Shown: one piece after another, positions 44,346-56,459 of the stretch
Layout of the letters: each line of letters starts with the position of its first letter
Position numbering within the stretch: position 1 is the stretch's first letter
Assembly (NCBI RefSeq): GCF_024300645.1
Contig: NZ_CP101291.1
Coordinates: 1,984,001-2,048,000 of the forward strand
Direction: 5' to 3'
Length of the DNA: 64,000 nucleotides
Origin: Alteromonas sp. LMIT006
GTDB lineage: Bacteria > Pseudomonadota > Gammaproteobacteria > Enterobacterales > Alteromonadaceae
The notes under the pieces: generated by a model
Told to the model about the DNA's origin: nothing
The model's input: the letters and a program-made list of their open reading frames with translations, nothing else
The model's database searches: none
Position numbers and translations under genes: made by a program

Positions 44346-46799
44346 TTAATCTTTAACCTCGCATGGGGTTAAACGCCAGATGTTATTGACATAATCGCGA
44401 ATGGAGCGGTCTGAGGTAAACTTACCCATGTGTGCCGTATTCAAAATCGCCATACGAGCCCAATTTGTTTGATCTCGGTAAGCTTTATCCAAATCTTCGT
44501 GCGCGTTAGCATAACTTTCATAATCGGCTAAACACAGATAGGGGTCGCCACCGTCTAACAAGCTGTGCTTAATATTGCTCAACGCACCGGGTTTACCTGG
44601 CGTAAAGTAATCCGTATCCAACCAGTCAATGACCGCTTTCAGCTCGGCGTTGGCATAATAATAATCGTAAGGATTATAGCCTTTCGCTTTGATAGCTTGC
44701 ACTTCCTCAACGGTTAAACCAAAGATAAAGATATTATCATCACCAACTTCTTCAGCGATTTCAATATTAGCGCCATCCAAAGTACCAATCGTCAGTGCGC
44801 CATTAAGTGATAACTTCATATTACCAGTACCAGAAGCCTCTTTACCTGCCGTTGAAATTTGCTCAGACACATCCGCCGCTGGGATCATTTTTTCGGCTTG
44901 AGAAACACGATAGTTTGGTAAAAACACCACTTTTAGCTTGTGATTGACACGAGGATCGTTGTTAATCTTTTCAGCAACGGCATTGATTGCGTATATGATG
45001 TCTTTGGCAAGCTTATAACCTGGGGCTGCTTTAGCACCAAAGATAAAGACTCGAGGATGCATATCGTAGCTCGGGTTTTCGAGCAGGCGTCGATATAAAG
45101 CTAAAATGTGTAGCAAGTTCAAATGTTGACGCTTGTATTCGTGCAAGCGCTTGATCTGAATATCAAAAATAGCCTTTGTATCGACTTTTATCCCGGTTAA
45201 CTTCAAAATTTCTTTGGCTAAATCCGCTTTATTTTCTTGCTTCACTTTCATGAAGGCTTTTTGAAATTTGGGATCGTCTGCAAACTCGGCAAGACCGGTT
45301 AATTTATCCAGATCCAACGGCCAATTTTTACCAATCTTTTTGTCAATCAGTTTGGATAGGCGTGGATTACAAGCTTTTAACCAACGACGCGGAGTAATCC
45401 CATTGGTCACATTGGTTAACTTTCCAGGAGACATCTGTTCAAACTCAGGGAATAAGTTCGCTTTGACTAATTTAGAGTGAATTTGCGCCACACCATTGAC
45501 TTTGAATGAACCAATAACTGAAAGATTACCCATGCGAACCATTTTTTCATCTGCTTCTTCGATGATGGACAGCTTAGCCTTCATGGCATTGTCACCTGGC
45601 CATACTTTTTCCACCTCAGCTAAGAAGCGATGATTGATTTCATAGATAATCTCAATATGCCGTGGTAAGATTTTTTCAATCATACGCACAGGCCATTTTT
45701 CTAGCGCTTCGGGCAATAACGTGTGATTCGTGTAAGCAAAGACTTGGCTAGAAATACCCCAAGCCGTGTCCCAATCAAGCTCAGCGCGATCAACTAAAAT
45801 GCGCATCAGCTCTGGGATAGCAATTGCTGGATGGGTGTCATTGAGTTGGATCACAACTTGCTCAACAAAACGCGACCAATCATCACCATGTGCGCGCTTG
45901 TAACGACGTATAATGTCTTTTAATGAACAAGCACAGAAAAAATACTGTTGGATGAGGCGCAGTTCTTTACCCGCTTCGGTTTCATCATTGGGATAGAGGA
46001 CTTTTGAGATCGTTTCAGCTTGAACATTTTCGCGTTGCGCATCGACATAACCGCCGGCATTAAACACGTCCCAGTTAAAATAATCAGACGCCTCTGACTG
46101 CCATAAACGCAAAACGTTGACCGTTTTACCACCGTAACCCACCACTGGTACATCCCATGGTACCCCTTTTACAATCATACCTGGATGCCATTCTTTTTGA
46201 ATACCACCATCGCTGTTGTATTTGGTCTCAACATAACCATAAAGCGGAATTTCTTGGATGGATTCTGGTCGGCAAATCTCCCATGGATTGCCGTAGTCAC
46301 GCCAACTATCTGGACGCTCAATTTGCTGATTATCACGAATTTCTTGACGAAATAAGCCATGTTCGTAGTGAATACCATAACCAATTGCCGGTAAGTCCTG
46401 CGTGGCTAAAGAATCCAAAAAGCAGGCGGCAAGTCGGCCTAAGCCACCGTTACCAAGAGCCATATCTGGCTCTTCTTCCAAAATATCAGTCAGTGAAACG
46501 CCTAGCTCATGCAAAGCCTCATCAGCTGCATCGAACACTTCAAAATTGTGCATATTGTTTGACAGCAGACGTCCCATCAAGAACTCAGCCGAAAGATAAT
46601 GTACCGCGCGAGTGTCATTGAGATAATGGGTTTTTTGGGTTTTACGCAACCCTTCCAATACGAGTTCCTGCATTGCAGCAGAAGTCGCTTTCCACCAAGC
46701 GTGATTATCGGCTTTATTTTCATCCGTCCCCAAGGTCGAATGAAGATGACGCACCACTGCGTCTTTAAATGTTTGTTTGGTGATTGATGTACCGCTCAT
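44346..46799 (-). CDS. glgP: glycogen/maltodextrin phosphorylase
   Basis: PLP-dependent GT35 enzyme that releases glucose-1-phosphate from alpha-1,4-glucans. The 817 residues match bacterial phosphorylases: [16 protein letters not shown] in the N-half, and [16 protein letters not shown] with the PLP-binding Lys at 662. It is followed by a strong terminator. pgm lies upstream on the same strand, 166 bp away, and would convert the product to glucose-6-phosphate. The phosphorylase does not sit with glgA, glgB or glgC. Confidence 0.95.
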   Translation of the reverse strand: MSGTSITKQTFKDAVVRHLHSTLGTDENKADNHAWWKATSAAMQELVLEGLRKTQKTHYLNDTRAVHYLSAEFLMGRLLSNNMHNFEVFDAADEALHELGVSLTDILEEEPDMALGNGGLGRLAACFLDSLATQDLPAIGYGIHYEHGLFRQEIRDNQQIERPDSWRDYGNPWEICRPESIQEIPLYGYVETKYNSDGGIQKEWHPGMIVKGVPWDVPVVGYGGKTVNVLRLWQSEASDYFNWDVFNAGGYVDAQRENVQAETISKVLYPNDETEAGKELRLIQQYFFCACSLKDIIRRYKRAHGDDWSRFVEQVVIQLNDTHPAIAIPELMRILVDRAELDWDTAWGISSQVFAYTNHTLLPEALEKWPVRMIEKILPRHIEIIYEINHRFLAEVEKVWPGDNAMKAKLSIIEEADEKMVRMGNLSVIGSFKVNGVAQIHSKLVKANLFPEFEQMSPGKLTNVTNGITPRRWLKACNPRLSKLIDKKIGKNWPLDLDKLTGLAEFADDPKFQKAFMKVKQENKADLAKEILKLTGIKVDTKAIFDIQIKRLHEYKRQHLNLLHILALYRRLLENPSYDMHPRVFIFGAKAAPGYKLAKDIIYAINAVAEKINNDPRVNHKLKVVFLPNYRVSQAEKMIPAADVSEQISTAGKEASGTGNMKLSLNGALTIGTLDGANIEIAEEVGDDNIFIFGLTVEEVQAIKAKGYNPYDYYYANAELKAVIDWLDTDYFTPGKPGALSNIKHSLLDGGDPYLCLADYESYANAHEDLDKAYRDQTNWARMAILNTAHMGKFTSDRSIRDYVNNIWRLTPCEVKD

Positions 46800-46857
46800 G
46801 TTCCATTTACCCTAAAAGAATAATTAAGATAATTGTAACAGTGGATCACTTTGTTTT

Positions 46858-46878
46858 TTGTTAAAATAGTGTTAACAA
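46858..46878. promoter_or_regulatory. inverted repeat upstream of glgP
   Basis: TTGTTAA (46858-46864) and TTAACAA (46872-46878) are perfect 7-bp arms around a 7-bp spacer, about 60 bp before the glgP start. This is consistent with a dimeric repressor or activator site. No known factor is assigned. Confidence 0.35.
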
Positions 46879-46964
46879 ATCGAATTATTACAATACATTC
46901 GTTTGCAAAACCAAACTTGTTAACGACTTATTAACTTTTTATTTAAAAAAATTAAACATAGCGG

Positions 46965-48602
46965 TTATTTAATGACGCTTGCGACTAAGTTTTGAGCATC
47001 TTTTAACAAGCGTTCTAGGTGCTCATCAGACACAAAACTCTCAGCATAGATTTTATAAACGTTTTCCGTGCCTGAAGGACGAGCGGCAAACCAGCCATTT
47101 TCAGTACTCACTTTAACCCCGCCAATCGCAGCACTATTGCCTGACGCATGCGTTTCAATGCGCAAGATAGACTCGCCAGCAATTTGCGTAGAGGTCACGC
47201 TATCTGCATCCATAGAACTTAACGCCTGCTTCTGTGCAAGACTCGCAGCCACATCCATTCTTTTGTAATACGGTGTGCCGTGTTTTTCAGTAAGCTGTGC
47301 ATAATACTGGCCAGGATTCATACCGGTCTTTGCCGTAATTTCAGCTGCTAACAAACACAAAATAAAACCGTCTTTATCAGTTGCCCACGGGGTGCCGTCA
47401 TGGCGCAAGAAGATCCCGCCGGCACTTTCTTCACCAGCAAAGGCAATCGACTGTTCTAATAAACCAGATACAAACCACTTAAAGCCTACTGGCATCTCTG
47501 CCAATTTGGCACCTTGTGCCTTAATAACTCGATCAATCATAGAACTTGAGACTAATGTTTTACCAATCGCTGCATCTTTAGGCCACTGCGGTCGATGCTG
47601 TAGCACATAATCAATCGCAACCGCCAAATAATGATTCGGATTTAATAAACCATGAGTGGGAGTCACAATTCCGTGGCGATCAAAATCGGCATCATTGCCG
47701 AATGCCAAATCATAATCTTGCGCATAAGTAAGCAATCCAGCCATTGCATAAGGAGATGAACAATCCATACGGATTTGACCATCTTTATCGAGCGGCATAA
47801 AGCGAAACGTTGGATCTATGTTGTTATTTACAACTTCAATATCCAGCTGATAAGTCTCTGCAATACGTTGCCAATAACGCATTCCTGAGCCACCTAATGG
47901 ATCAACTGCGATCCGCAATTTGGCGGTTTGGATGGATTCGATATCCACTACATTGACCAAATCTTGGATATAGTCATCCATGAAATCGATTTCAGTCACA
48001 TATTCTGACGCCATTGCCTCTGCGATATGGATGCGTTTTACCTCGACATTTGAATTAGCCAGTAACTCATTTGCACGTTGTTGGATTTGACTCGTTGCAT
48101 CACTATCAGCCGGACCGCCATGAGCGGCATTGTACTTAAAGCCACCATCTTGTGGGGGATTGTGCGATGGTGTGATAACCACACCATCGGCCACGTCATC
48201 ATACTTGGCATTGTGCTGCAAAATCGCTCGTGAGATCACTGGTGTCGGCGTATAATTTCGGTCCTGCTGTAGCACCATAGCGACTTTATTGGCCGCTAAT
48301 ACTTCAATCGTCGTGGTTAACGCAGCTTCAGATAAAGCATGTGTATCCATACCAATAAAACATGGACCTGTATTACCCTGTTCTTGTCGGTATTCGGCTA
48401 ATGCCTGAGTAATGGCAGCAATATGAGCATCGTTAAATGACAGATTAAACGCACTGCCGCGATGACCTGATGTACCAAAACTCACCGCTTGGGTTGGCTC
48501 GTTTACATTGGGTTGTAAGCTGTAATAATCACTGATAAGTTTTGGAACGTTGATCAAATGTTCACTTTTTGCTGGCTGACCAGCGAGAGGATGTAATGCC
48601 AT
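46965..48602 (-). CDS. pgm: phosphoglucomutase (alpha-D-glucose)
   Basis: Interconverts glucose-1-phosphate and glucose-6-phosphate. The 545 residues contain the four phosphohexomutase regions: SFGTSGHRG at about 41-49, the phosphoserine loop TPSHNPPQDGG with Ser146, the magnesium loop NDADFDRHG, and the C-terminal phosphate-binding ARPSGTENVYK. An AGGGAAG ribosome binding site precedes the ATG. It joins glgC, glgP and central glucose metabolism. Confidence 0.95.
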   Translation of the reverse strand: MALHPLAGQPAKSEHLINVPKLISDYYSLQPNVNEPTQAVSFGTSGHRGSAFNLSFNDAHIAAITQALAEYRQEQGNTGPCFIGMDTHALSEAALTTTIEVLAANKVAMVLQQDRNYTPTPVISRAILQHNAKYDDVADGVVITPSHNPPQDGGFKYNAAHGGPADSDATSQIQQRANELLANSNVEVKRIHIAEAMASEYVTEIDFMDDYIQDLVNVVDIESIQTAKLRIAVDPLGGSGMRYWQRIAETYQLDIEVVNNNIDPTFRFMPLDKDGQIRMDCSSPYAMAGLLTYAQDYDLAFGNDADFDRHGIVTPTHGLLNPNHYLAVAIDYVLQHRPQWPKDAAIGKTLVSSSMIDRVIKAQGAKLAEMPVGFKWFVSGLLEQSIAFAGEESAGGIFLRHDGTPWATDKDGFILCLLAAEITAKTGMNPGQYYAQLTEKHGTPYYKRMDVAASLAQKQALSSMDADSVTSTQIAGESILRIETHASGNSAAIGGVKVSTENGWFAARPSGTENVYKIYAESFVSDEHLERLLKDAQNLVASVIK

Positions 48603-48806
48603 GCGCTTCCCTGTCGATAAAAGATAGTTAATTCAATTCTTTACAGTATATAAACATTTATAAGCGATCTCATCTGTTTTTGAATATGTTTTATAGAGAA
48701 TATTGACATATTACCTATGCATACAACGTTTATAACGTGATTCGTCATATCATCCGAGTGCTCATTGGCAAGTAAATAAGTACCGATAGTAAAAAATGGA
48801 CATTAA

Positions 48807-48839
48807 AAAACCCCGAGGAGCGAAACTCATCGGGGTTTT
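48807..48839 (-). terminator. intrinsic terminator after EF-G2
   Basis: A 14-bp stem with one mismatch (arms 48807-48820 and 48826-48839, loop CGAAA) with a CCCC/GGGG core and a flanking A/T run lies 17 bp past the stop. Read on the minus strand it ends in TTTT. Confidence 0.85.
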
Positions 48840-48855
48840 GCTATATTCGAACAGC

Positions 48856-50943
48856 TTACTTAGCTTCTTTACGCGCTTTCGCTTCTTCGATAACTGCTTC
48901 AGCTACGTTCTGTGGACAAGGGCTGTAGTGTGAGAACTCCATTGAGAACTGACCACGACCAGATGTCATTGTACGTAAGTGACCGATGTAACCGAACATT
49001 TCTGAAAGAGGTACATCAGCCTTGATGCGAACGCCTGTTACGCCCGCTTCTTGGTCTTTGATCATACCACGACGACGGTTCAAGTCACCGATAACGTCAC
49101 CAACGTGATCGTCTGGCGTAAATACGTCAACTTTCATCACAGGTTCTAGTAGTTGTGCACCCGCTTTTGGAATTGACTGACGGAACGCACCGCGCGCTGC
49201 GATTTCGAACGCAACCGCTGATGAGTCAACGGCGTGGAAACCACCGTCGAATAATTCAACTTCAACATCTAATACTGGGTAACCCGCTAGCACACCTTCT
49301 TGCATCATTGAGGCAAAGCCTTTTTCGATGGCTGGGAAGAATTCTTTTGGTACGTTACCACCAACAACCGTTGATTTGAATGTGAAACCAGAATTTTGCT
49401 CGCCTGGCTTGATACGGTAATCAATTTTACCGAACTGACCAGAACCACCGGATTGTTTCTTGTGCGTGTATGAATCTTCAACTTCTTGTGTGATAGTCTC
49501 ACGGTATGCTACCTGAGGTTTACCTACTTCAAGTTCTACGCCATAAGTACGCTTCAAGATATCTACTTTGATGTCTAAGTGAAGTTCACCCATACCTTTA
49601 AGGATGGTTTCACCTGAATCTTCGTCCGTCTCAACTTGGAATGAAGGATCTTCTGCAACCATCTTACCGATTGCAATACCCATCTTCTCAGTAGAGCCTT
49701 TGTCTTTTGGTGCAACCGCAATTGAAATAACTGGCTCAGGGAAGATCATAGGTTCAAGCGTACAAGGATGATTTGGATCACATAAAGTATGACCTGTTTG
49801 TACATTCTTCATACCCACAACAGCAATGATGTCACCTGCTTGTGCAGATTCTAATTCAGTGCGCTCATCAGCATGCATTTCTACCATACGGCCGATACGC
49901 TCAGTTTTACCTGTTGCAGAGTTTAGTACCGTCATACCTTTGGTCATGCGACCAGAGTAAATACGGATAAAGTATAATGCACCGAAACGGTCGTCCATGA
50001 TTTTGAACGCCAATGCGCGTAGTGGCTCGTCAGGAGAAACGATGGCTTTTTCGCCAGTCGGCTCACCAGTTTCTTCATCAGTCAAATCTTGAGGATCAAC
50101 TTCGGTAGGTGACGGTAAGTAGTCAACAACCGCGTCAAGTACTAACTGAATACCTTTGTTTTTAAATGCAGAACCACAGTAAGTCGGGAAGAACTCAAGG
50201 TCACGAGTACCTTTGCGAATACACGCTTTGATTTGCTCAACTGAAGGCATCTCACCTTCCATGTACTCCATTAATAGTTCATCATCAACTTCTAATGCAG
50301 TTTCGATCAGTTCTTCATAATATTGGTCAACTTTATCAACCATGTCGGCTGGTACATCTTGCACTTCGTAGTTTTCTGGAAGACCAGAATCGTCCCAGAC
50401 ATACGCTTTCTTAGAAAGAATATCAACCACACCAACGAAATCATCTTCGATACCAATTGGTAAAGTCATTACTAGAGGCTTAGCACCAAGTACTCTCTTT
50501 ACTTGGTCAACAACGCGATAGAAATCTGCGCCCATGCGGTCTAATTTGTTCACGAAAATCAAACGTGAAACTTCAGATTCGGTAGCATAACGCCAGTTTG
50601 TTTCTGATTGTGGCTCAACACCACCAGAACCACAGAATACACCGATACCACCATCAAGTACTTTCAATGAACGATATACTTCAACGGTGAAGTCAACGTG
50701 TCCTGGAGTATCGATGATGTTCATGCGATGGTCTTTCCAGAAACAAGTTGTTGCCGCTGATTGGATAGTAATACCACGCTCAGCTTCTTGTTCCATGAAG
50801 TCAGTCGTAGACTCACCGTCATGTACTTCACCCGTGCGGTGGATCTTACCAGTTAACTTTAGAATACGTTCTGTAGTGGTGGTTTTACCCGCGTCAACGT
50901 GAGCAAAAATACCGATGTTACGATAGAGTGATAAATCAGTCAT
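48856..50943 (-). CDS. fusA2: elongation factor G, stand-alone second copy (FusA2 type)
   Basis: A 695-residue EF-G with all five domains: the GTPase domain with [10 protein letters not shown] (P loop), DTPGHVDFT (G3) and NKLD (G4), and the domain IV tip region around [12 protein letters not shown]. It is not in an rpsL-rpsG-fusA-tuf string operon. Features such as [16 protein letters not shown] and [17 protein letters not shown] match the FusA2 paralog group of Vibrio, Shewanella and Pseudomonas. Whether it mainly elongates, recycles ribosomes or helps under stress is not known from sequence. The ATG at 50943 follows family length; an in-frame start 24 bp upstream is less likely. Confidence 0.9.
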   Translation of the reverse strand: MTDLSLYRNIGIFAHVDAGKTTTTERILKLTGKIHRTGEVHDGESTTDFMEQEAERGITIQSAATTCFWKDHRMNIIDTPGHVDFTVEVYRSLKVLDGGIGVFCGSGGVEPQSETNWRYATESEVSRLIFVNKLDRMGADFYRVVDQVKRVLGAKPLVMTLPIGIEDDFVGVVDILSKKAYVWDDSGLPENYEVQDVPADMVDKVDQYYEELIETALEVDDELLMEYMEGEMPSVEQIKACIRKGTRDLEFFPTYCGSAFKNKGIQLVLDAVVDYLPSPTEVDPQDLTDEETGEPTGEKAIVSPDEPLRALAFKIMDDRFGALYFIRIYSGRMTKGMTVLNSATGKTERIGRMVEMHADERTELESAQAGDIIAVVGMKNVQTGHTLCDPNHPCTLEPMIFPEPVISIAVAPKDKGSTEKMGIAIGKMVAEDPSFQVETDEDSGETILKGMGELHLDIKVDILKRTYGVELEVGKPQVAYRETITQEVEDSYTHKKQSGGSGQFGKIDYRIKPGEQNSGFTFKSTVVGGNVPKEFFPAIEKGFASMMQEGVLAGYPVLDVEVELFDGGFHAVDSSAVAFEIAARGAFRQSIPKAGAQLLEPVMKVDVFTPDDHVGDVIGDLNRRRGMIKDQEAGVTGVRIKADVPLSEMFGYIGHLRTMTSGRGQFSMEFSHYSPCPQNVAEAVIEEAKARKEAK

Positions 50944-50979
50944 GGTTACACTTTTAAATTGGTTCAAAAAATCGGGCGG

Positions 50980-51008
50980 ATTATATAGGATTTTAGCGCT
51001 GAAGTCAT
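50980..51008 (-). promoter_or_regulatory. candidate promoter of the EF-G2 gene
   Basis: On the minus strand ATGACT (51003-51008) and TATAAT (50980-50985) are 17 bp apart, 36 bp before the ATG. Confidence 0.5.
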
Positions 51009-51047
51009 AGAGTTTTTAGTTTTTAAATAAAATTTTCATAAAAACCT

Positions 51048-52169
51048 CTACAAATCGCCATCGCGTAAAATACAGACGGTGACTTCATCGCGGTTGTGAT
51101 AAAGATGCTTTGCTTGCAATGAAAATGATATGCCTGCACCTTTGAGACCTTCCCTAAGCAGGTTCAGGCATTCGGTCATAGTGGCATAGCGATTTTGCAT
51201 CGGTAGCTTTAAATTGAATATCGCGTGTCGAGCATCGCCGTCAAGCAACCAATCCAACATCAAATTAGTTACTCGTTGCGGCTGTTCGATCATATCGCAT
51301 ACCAGCCATTGAACCGGGCCGTGCAGAGGTCGATATTTGAATCCATCTACAGCGTAATACTCAACTAATCCCGTCGCCATCAGTTGAGCTTGCATTTTGC
51401 CATTATCGATTGCTGCCACCTGAACTCCTCGTTTCACTAGCTGATAGGTCCAACCTCCAGGACACGCCCCCAAATCGACAGCTCGATAGCCTTCGCGAAA
51501 TAGGTCGGCTTGGTCGGTTTTGGGGATGAAGGTATAAATGGCCTCTTCCAACTTGAGCGTTGAGCGACTAGGGGCATCTTGTGGCATTTTGAGCCGATAA
51601 ATACCTTGTTCATGGTCACTGCGATTATGCGGGAGACTGACACCTAACAACGCCTTATCATTTTGTGACAAAAAAATATGCCAACACAGACCCGCAATAG
51701 GCTTGTTGAATTTGCGCCGATACAGCACCCCTTTATCTCGCATGGCTTGTCTGAGCGGTACTGCAAATTTGCGACTGAACTTGCTTAAGTGTTTGCCTTC
51801 TTCAGTATCCGGCACTTCAACCACGCAAGTTTGTAGTGCTTGCTCTGATTCAGGTAATACAGACACGACTTCGCTTACCCTATCGTCTCCAGAGAGATGT
51901 ACCGGATGAGCAACCAAAAACACCAGCTGACGAGCGAACATTAGTTCAGAAAACTGAACCTGCTTTGAAATCGTTTTCAACGACTGGCTTTGATGAAGAT
52001 AAAAGCAAGCAAAGCCTGCGCTTTTAGTAAACTTTGGATAACCAGAAATCGCTGATTGGGCAAAATACCTCGACAATTCATCAGACATCTGACTAGCATA
52101 GCCCTGCCGGCAATAGCACAAGACGCCAATGATTTCGAAGTCTGGAAAAAATGCTTTTGCGTGAGTCAT
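51048..52169 (-). CDS. rlmM: 23S rRNA (cytidine-2498-2'-O)-methyltransferase
   Basis: Methylates C2498 of 23S rRNA. The protein is about 373 residues, with an N-terminal THUMP-like region beginning EIIGVLCYCRQGY and a Rossmann methyltransferase domain with AVDLGACPGGWTYQL (SAM motif I) and VCDMIEQPQRV. I use the ATG at 52169, since a longer frame would run through ygdD. It lies 8 bp after ygdD, keeping the E. coli gcvA-ygdD-rlmM order. Confidence 0.93.
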   Translation of the reverse strand: MTHAKAFFPDFEIIGVLCYCRQGYASQMSDELSRYFAQSAISGYPKFTKSAGFACFYLHQSQSLKTISKQVQFSELMFARQLVFLVAHPVHLSGDDRVSEVVSVLPESEQALQTCVVEVPDTEEGKHLSKFSRKFAVPLRQAMRDKGVLYRRKFNKPIAGLCWHIFLSQNDKALLGVSLPHNRSDHEQGIYRLKMPQDAPSRSTLKLEEAIYTFIPKTDQADLFREGYRAVDLGACPGGWTYQLVKRGVQVAAIDNGKMQAQLMATGLVEYYAVDGFKYRPLHGPVQWLVCDMIEQPQRVTNLMLDWLLDGDARHAIFNLKLPMQNRYATMTECLNLLREGLKGAGISFSLQAKHLYHNRDEVTVCILRDGDL

Positions 52170-52177
52170 ACTTTTGC

Positions 52178-52576
52178 TTATGTTCCTGGACCTTGCTTTG
52201 GCACTGAGCGTATGACATATATTATCAAAAGCAACCATGAAATAAGTAAGGAAATTCCACCAAACATAGTTAACTTGCCCCAAATGGCAATATCAAACAC
52301 GTATTTAGCATATATAGTGAACGAAAAAAGCACCACACCAAGAGTTGCAAACATCTGCACTAAAAAAACTAGTGCATCATTGCGCTGAAATTGACCAATG
52401 AGCAAAATTAACAGCACATGGACAATATGCATCATTAAAGCATTATCGATACTTTGTTGTGCCATTTTATGTAGTTGAGATTGATGAGAAACATAAGCAC
52501 TCAATGCAACAAAGACAAACCCAGCGAAAGCCGCTACAGCATTCAAACATCGAGACAATTGGTCAAACCTATTCAC
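52178..52576 (-). CDS. ygdD: DUF423 membrane protein (YgdD)
   Basis: A 132-residue protein with about four membrane helices and the DUF423 pattern: an N-terminal FVALSAYVSH, a central HIVHVLLILLIGQ, and a C-terminal WGKLTMFGGISLLISWLLL. The function is unknown. The neighbours, rlmM downstream and gcvA upstream after a hydrolase gene, support the name. It overlaps the hydrolase by 8 bp. Confidence 0.85.
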   Translation of the reverse strand: MNRFDQLSRCLNAVAAFAGFVFVALSAYVSHQSQLHKMAQQSIDNALMMHIVHVLLILLIGQFQRNDALVFLVQMFATLGVVLFSFTIYAKYVFDIAIWGKLTMFGGISLLISWLLLIIYVIRSVPKQGPGT

Positions 52577-53204
52577 TTACCCGCCCTTTCATGAACTGAG
52601 TAATTTTTGAGGCCGCAGTATGCATGTGTTCAATATGAGATAGGCCACTTACTTTGCGCGGTTTTAAACTGTGATCACCATCTGGTACACAATGAACGGC
52701 GATGTTTGTTGGGAGTGAATAATCTGCTATTTCCTGTGCGTTGCCAAACGTATCTCGCTCACCTTGAATGATAATGACTGGTTGCTCTATCTGGTGTAAT
52801 ACATCAAGACGAGTGTTATTTGGTTTACCGACTGGGTGGAATGGATATCCTAGTACTGCAACGCCTTTTATATCATCACTTTGGCACGCCACATGGCAAG
52901 CCACTCGACCACCCATTGATTTACCTCCGATCCAAAGCTGAGCATTAGGCTCGCGTTGTCGAATTTCAGTAATGACTTGAGAATATTCTTCAATTAATGT
53001 GGGTAATCGAGACGGTGGGATTTTTTTTTCTTCAGCATACGCCTTTTGCATATAGCCAAAATTAAACGTCCAAACATTTACGCCTTTCTCACAGAGAAAT
53101 TCTTGCATCCCTTGCATAAAGTCATGACGCAACCCTGCACCTGCGCCATGCGCTAAGACCACATGCAAATTAGATTCTGCGTGTTTCACATTCAGATCAA
53201 ACAT
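52569..53204 (-). CDS. KANL3/Tex30-type alpha/beta hydrolase
   Basis: A 211-residue alpha/beta hydrolase. LAHGAGAGLRHDFM is the opening loop, GGKSMGGRVA is the nucleophile elbow with Ser96, and DGDHSLKPRK carries the C-terminal His; IIQGERDTFG supplies the acid. The GxxxGAGAG and KSMGGR features fit the KANL3/Tex30 family, whose bacterial role is unknown. The 8-bp overlaps with gcvA and ygdD show it sits inside a tight operon, between genes that adjoin in E. coli. Confidence 0.78.
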   Translation of the reverse strand: MFDLNVKHAESNLHVVLAHGAGAGLRHDFMQGMQEFLCEKGVNVWTFNFGYMQKAYAEEKKIPPSRLPTLIEEYSQVITEIRQREPNAQLWIGGKSMGGRVACHVACQSDDIKGVAVLGYPFHPVGKPNNTRLDVLHQIEQPVIIIQGERDTFGNAQEIADYSLPTNIAVHCVPDGDHSLKPRKVSGLSHIEHMHTAASKITQFMKGRVSE

Positions 53205-54144
53205 TATCTATCTCCGAGTCGAAACGGTTATTCGATGTTGTACCGTTATGCGGAAAAGCACTTTCATGTTTGACTAGTTCAAGCATCCACTCGCGAAACG
53301 CTGTGACTTTTTCTGATTCGTAGTGCAATTTATCCGCGACCAGATAAAAGGCGTCTTTCGCCGCAATCTTTTGTGGAAAGGGACAAACCAAACGACCTGA
53401 TTCTAATTCCGGTTTAGCTAAAACAGTATTAGCCAAGGCCACCCCTTGACCAAGTGCGGCAGCTTGTAACACATACATTGAATGACTAAATACAGGACCT
53501 TGATTGACATTTATGTGCGTTAAGCCGTAGTGACGCAGCCAATTACGCCAACCATTTCTGGATTCATCGTGTAGGAGTGTGTGCTTATCGAGATCCGTAA
53601 CGGAATTCAATAGCGGTTGATGCTCTAACAACATTGGAGAACATACTGGCGTGATGAACTCATCGTGAAGTTTGTCAGCCAATAATCCCGACCAGCGTCC
53701 CCGCCCATAGTAAATTGCCACATCCATATCGTCGGTCAAATAGCCATCATCAAAATCAACCGCCTTTAAACGCACATCAATATCCGGATATACTTGACTG
53801 AACAAACTTAATCTTGGCACTAGCCATGTACTGGCAAAACTGGGTGGAGAGGCAATGGTTATGGCGCCTTTCGCACCGCGCGCAAGCAGTTTTTCGGTCG
53901 CGTCTTGAATATGTGCGAAGATATCTTTCATATCATGAAAATACGCTTGCCCTTCTTCAGTCAAGAACAAATTCCGGTTGCGACGTGTAAACAACTTTAC
54001 GCCCAAATGCTCTTCTAATAATTTTATTTGATGACTTACAGCAGCCTGTGTCACAAAAAGCTCATGTGACGCCTGGGTAAAACTCAAGTGTTTTGCAGCG
54101 ACGCAAAATGCTCTCAACGCATTTAATGGCGGTAATCTTTTCAT
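53197..54144 (-). CDS. gcvA: LysR-family regulator GcvA
   Basis: A 315-residue LysR regulator. The N-terminal winged helix-turn-helix has LPPLNALRAFCVAAKHLSF and SHELFVTQAAVSHQI (recognition helix), followed by the substrate-binding domain. The LPPLNALRAF opening and the ygdD-rlmM neighbours point to GcvA, the activator and repressor of the glycine cleavage operon. The glycine cleavage genes are not in the window. The 160 bp before kdsA show no clear promoter to my eye. Confidence 0.85.
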   Translation of the reverse strand: MKRLPPLNALRAFCVAAKHLSFTQASHELFVTQAAVSHQIKLLEEHLGVKLFTRRNRNLFLTEEGQAYFHDMKDIFAHIQDATEKLLARGAKGAITIASPPSFASTWLVPRLSLFSQVYPDIDVRLKAVDFDDGYLTDDMDVAIYYGRGRWSGLLADKLHDEFITPVCSPMLLEHQPLLNSVTDLDKHTLLHDESRNGWRNWLRHYGLTHINVNQGPVFSHSMYVLQAAALGQGVALANTVLAKPELESGRLVCPFPQKIAAKDAFYLVADKLHYESEKVTAFREWMLELVKHESAFPHNGTTSNNRFDSEIDNV

Positions 54145-54305
54145 AAAACTCTTGTCACAGGATGTTGTCGTTAAATATATCGCAGAAAGCCGACACTGGA
54201 CGAATAACTTGTAAGAACTCTAATCACACAACTAAGCGTTGTACGACTGGAGCGAATGTTACATGTGCAAAGCGATACGGTAAACGTCCTTGTAAAAACC
54301 CCATG

Positions 54306-55534
<1,229 letters not shown>

Positions 55535-55577
55535 AATAATCTTCCTAGTCTCATTATAATTGTGTTGATATCTTGGA

Positions 55578-56459
55578 CTATGGCATACGTCCAAGAGTAA
55601 TTCGCGGTTGTTGTGCATAATCGCATAAGGTCTGGATATCTGTAAACCCAGCATGACTAAATAGAGCCTGTATCGCACTGCCCTGCTCAAAACCATGCTC
55701 AAGCATTAACCAGCCTCCATAATGCAAATACTGCGGTGCAGATTGAATGATCAGTTTGATATCAGCCAGGCCGTTTAATGCCGATGTCAACGCAGACTGT
55801 GGTTCAAAGCGAATATCCCCTTTTTGTAAATAGGGGCTCCCTGGTTCAATATAGGGTGGATTGCTGCATATCACATGAAATTTTTGATGAATTTCGTTAA
55901 ACCAATCACTGGTAAAAATCTCGGCATTGGCAATTTTTAATGCCTGTTGATTGTGCTTTGCTAAGTGAACGGCATCTGGTACAAAGTCGACACAAACCAC
56001 TTCTGCATGTGGCGCTGCTTTGGCGATGGATAAGCCAATTGCACCGGTACCCGTGCCTAGGTCAAGAATTTGCGGAGAGGATATGTCTGTGATTTTTTGC
56101 AAGGCTAAATCAACTAGCATCTCCGTTTCTGGTCGCGGTATTAAAGTACAGGGTGCAACCGCAAAAATACTATCATAAAACCCCTGCTCACCCAGTATAT
56201 AGGCAACTGGTTCACCGTGCATTCGCCTCAATAACATATGATGGAGTTGCATCACTTGTGCATCGCTAAGGTGTTTTTCAGGGAACGCTCTTTGCTGAGT
56301 TGCAGATATACCACTGATATGCTGAATCAAGCGCATTGTTTCAGTTCGTGCATCGGACTTGCTGTATACCACACCAGGTCCTTGCACACTAGCTAAAGCA
56401 TCAAGTAAGGCACTTTCCGCTTCAACTAAGAGGTCTTGAATTTGGGTAGAACTTAACAC
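55578..56459 (-). CDS. prmC: peptide chain release factor N(5)-glutamine methyltransferase
   Basis: Methylates the Gln of the GGQ motif in release factors. The 293-residue protein has an N-terminal helical domain and a Rossmann domain with LDLGTGTGAIGL (SAM binding) and the catalytic NPPY loop (CSNPPYIEPGS). It begins with a GTG that shares a base with the prfA stop (TAGTG), so it is translationally coupled to its substrate gene. Confidence 0.95.
   Translation of the reverse strand: MLSSTQIQDLLVEAESALLDALASVQGPGVVYSKSDARTETMRLIQHISGISATQQRAFPEKHLSDAQVMQLHHMLLRRMHGEPVAYILGEQGFYDSIFAVAPCTLIPRPETEMLVDLALQKITDISSPQILDLGTGTGAIGLSIAKAAPHAEVVCVDFVPDAVHLAKHNQQALKIANAEIFTSDWFNEIHQKFHVICSNPPYIEPGSPYLQKGDIRFEPQSALTSALNGLADIKLIIQSAPQYLHYGGWLMLEHGFEQGSAIQALFSHAGFTDIQTLCDYAQQPRITLGRMP

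Noticed and set aside
55535-55702. Long version of sirB2 overlapping prmC
   Set aside because: It would give a non-hydrophobic 56-residue extension inside prmC; the ATG at 55534 has a good ribosome binding site.
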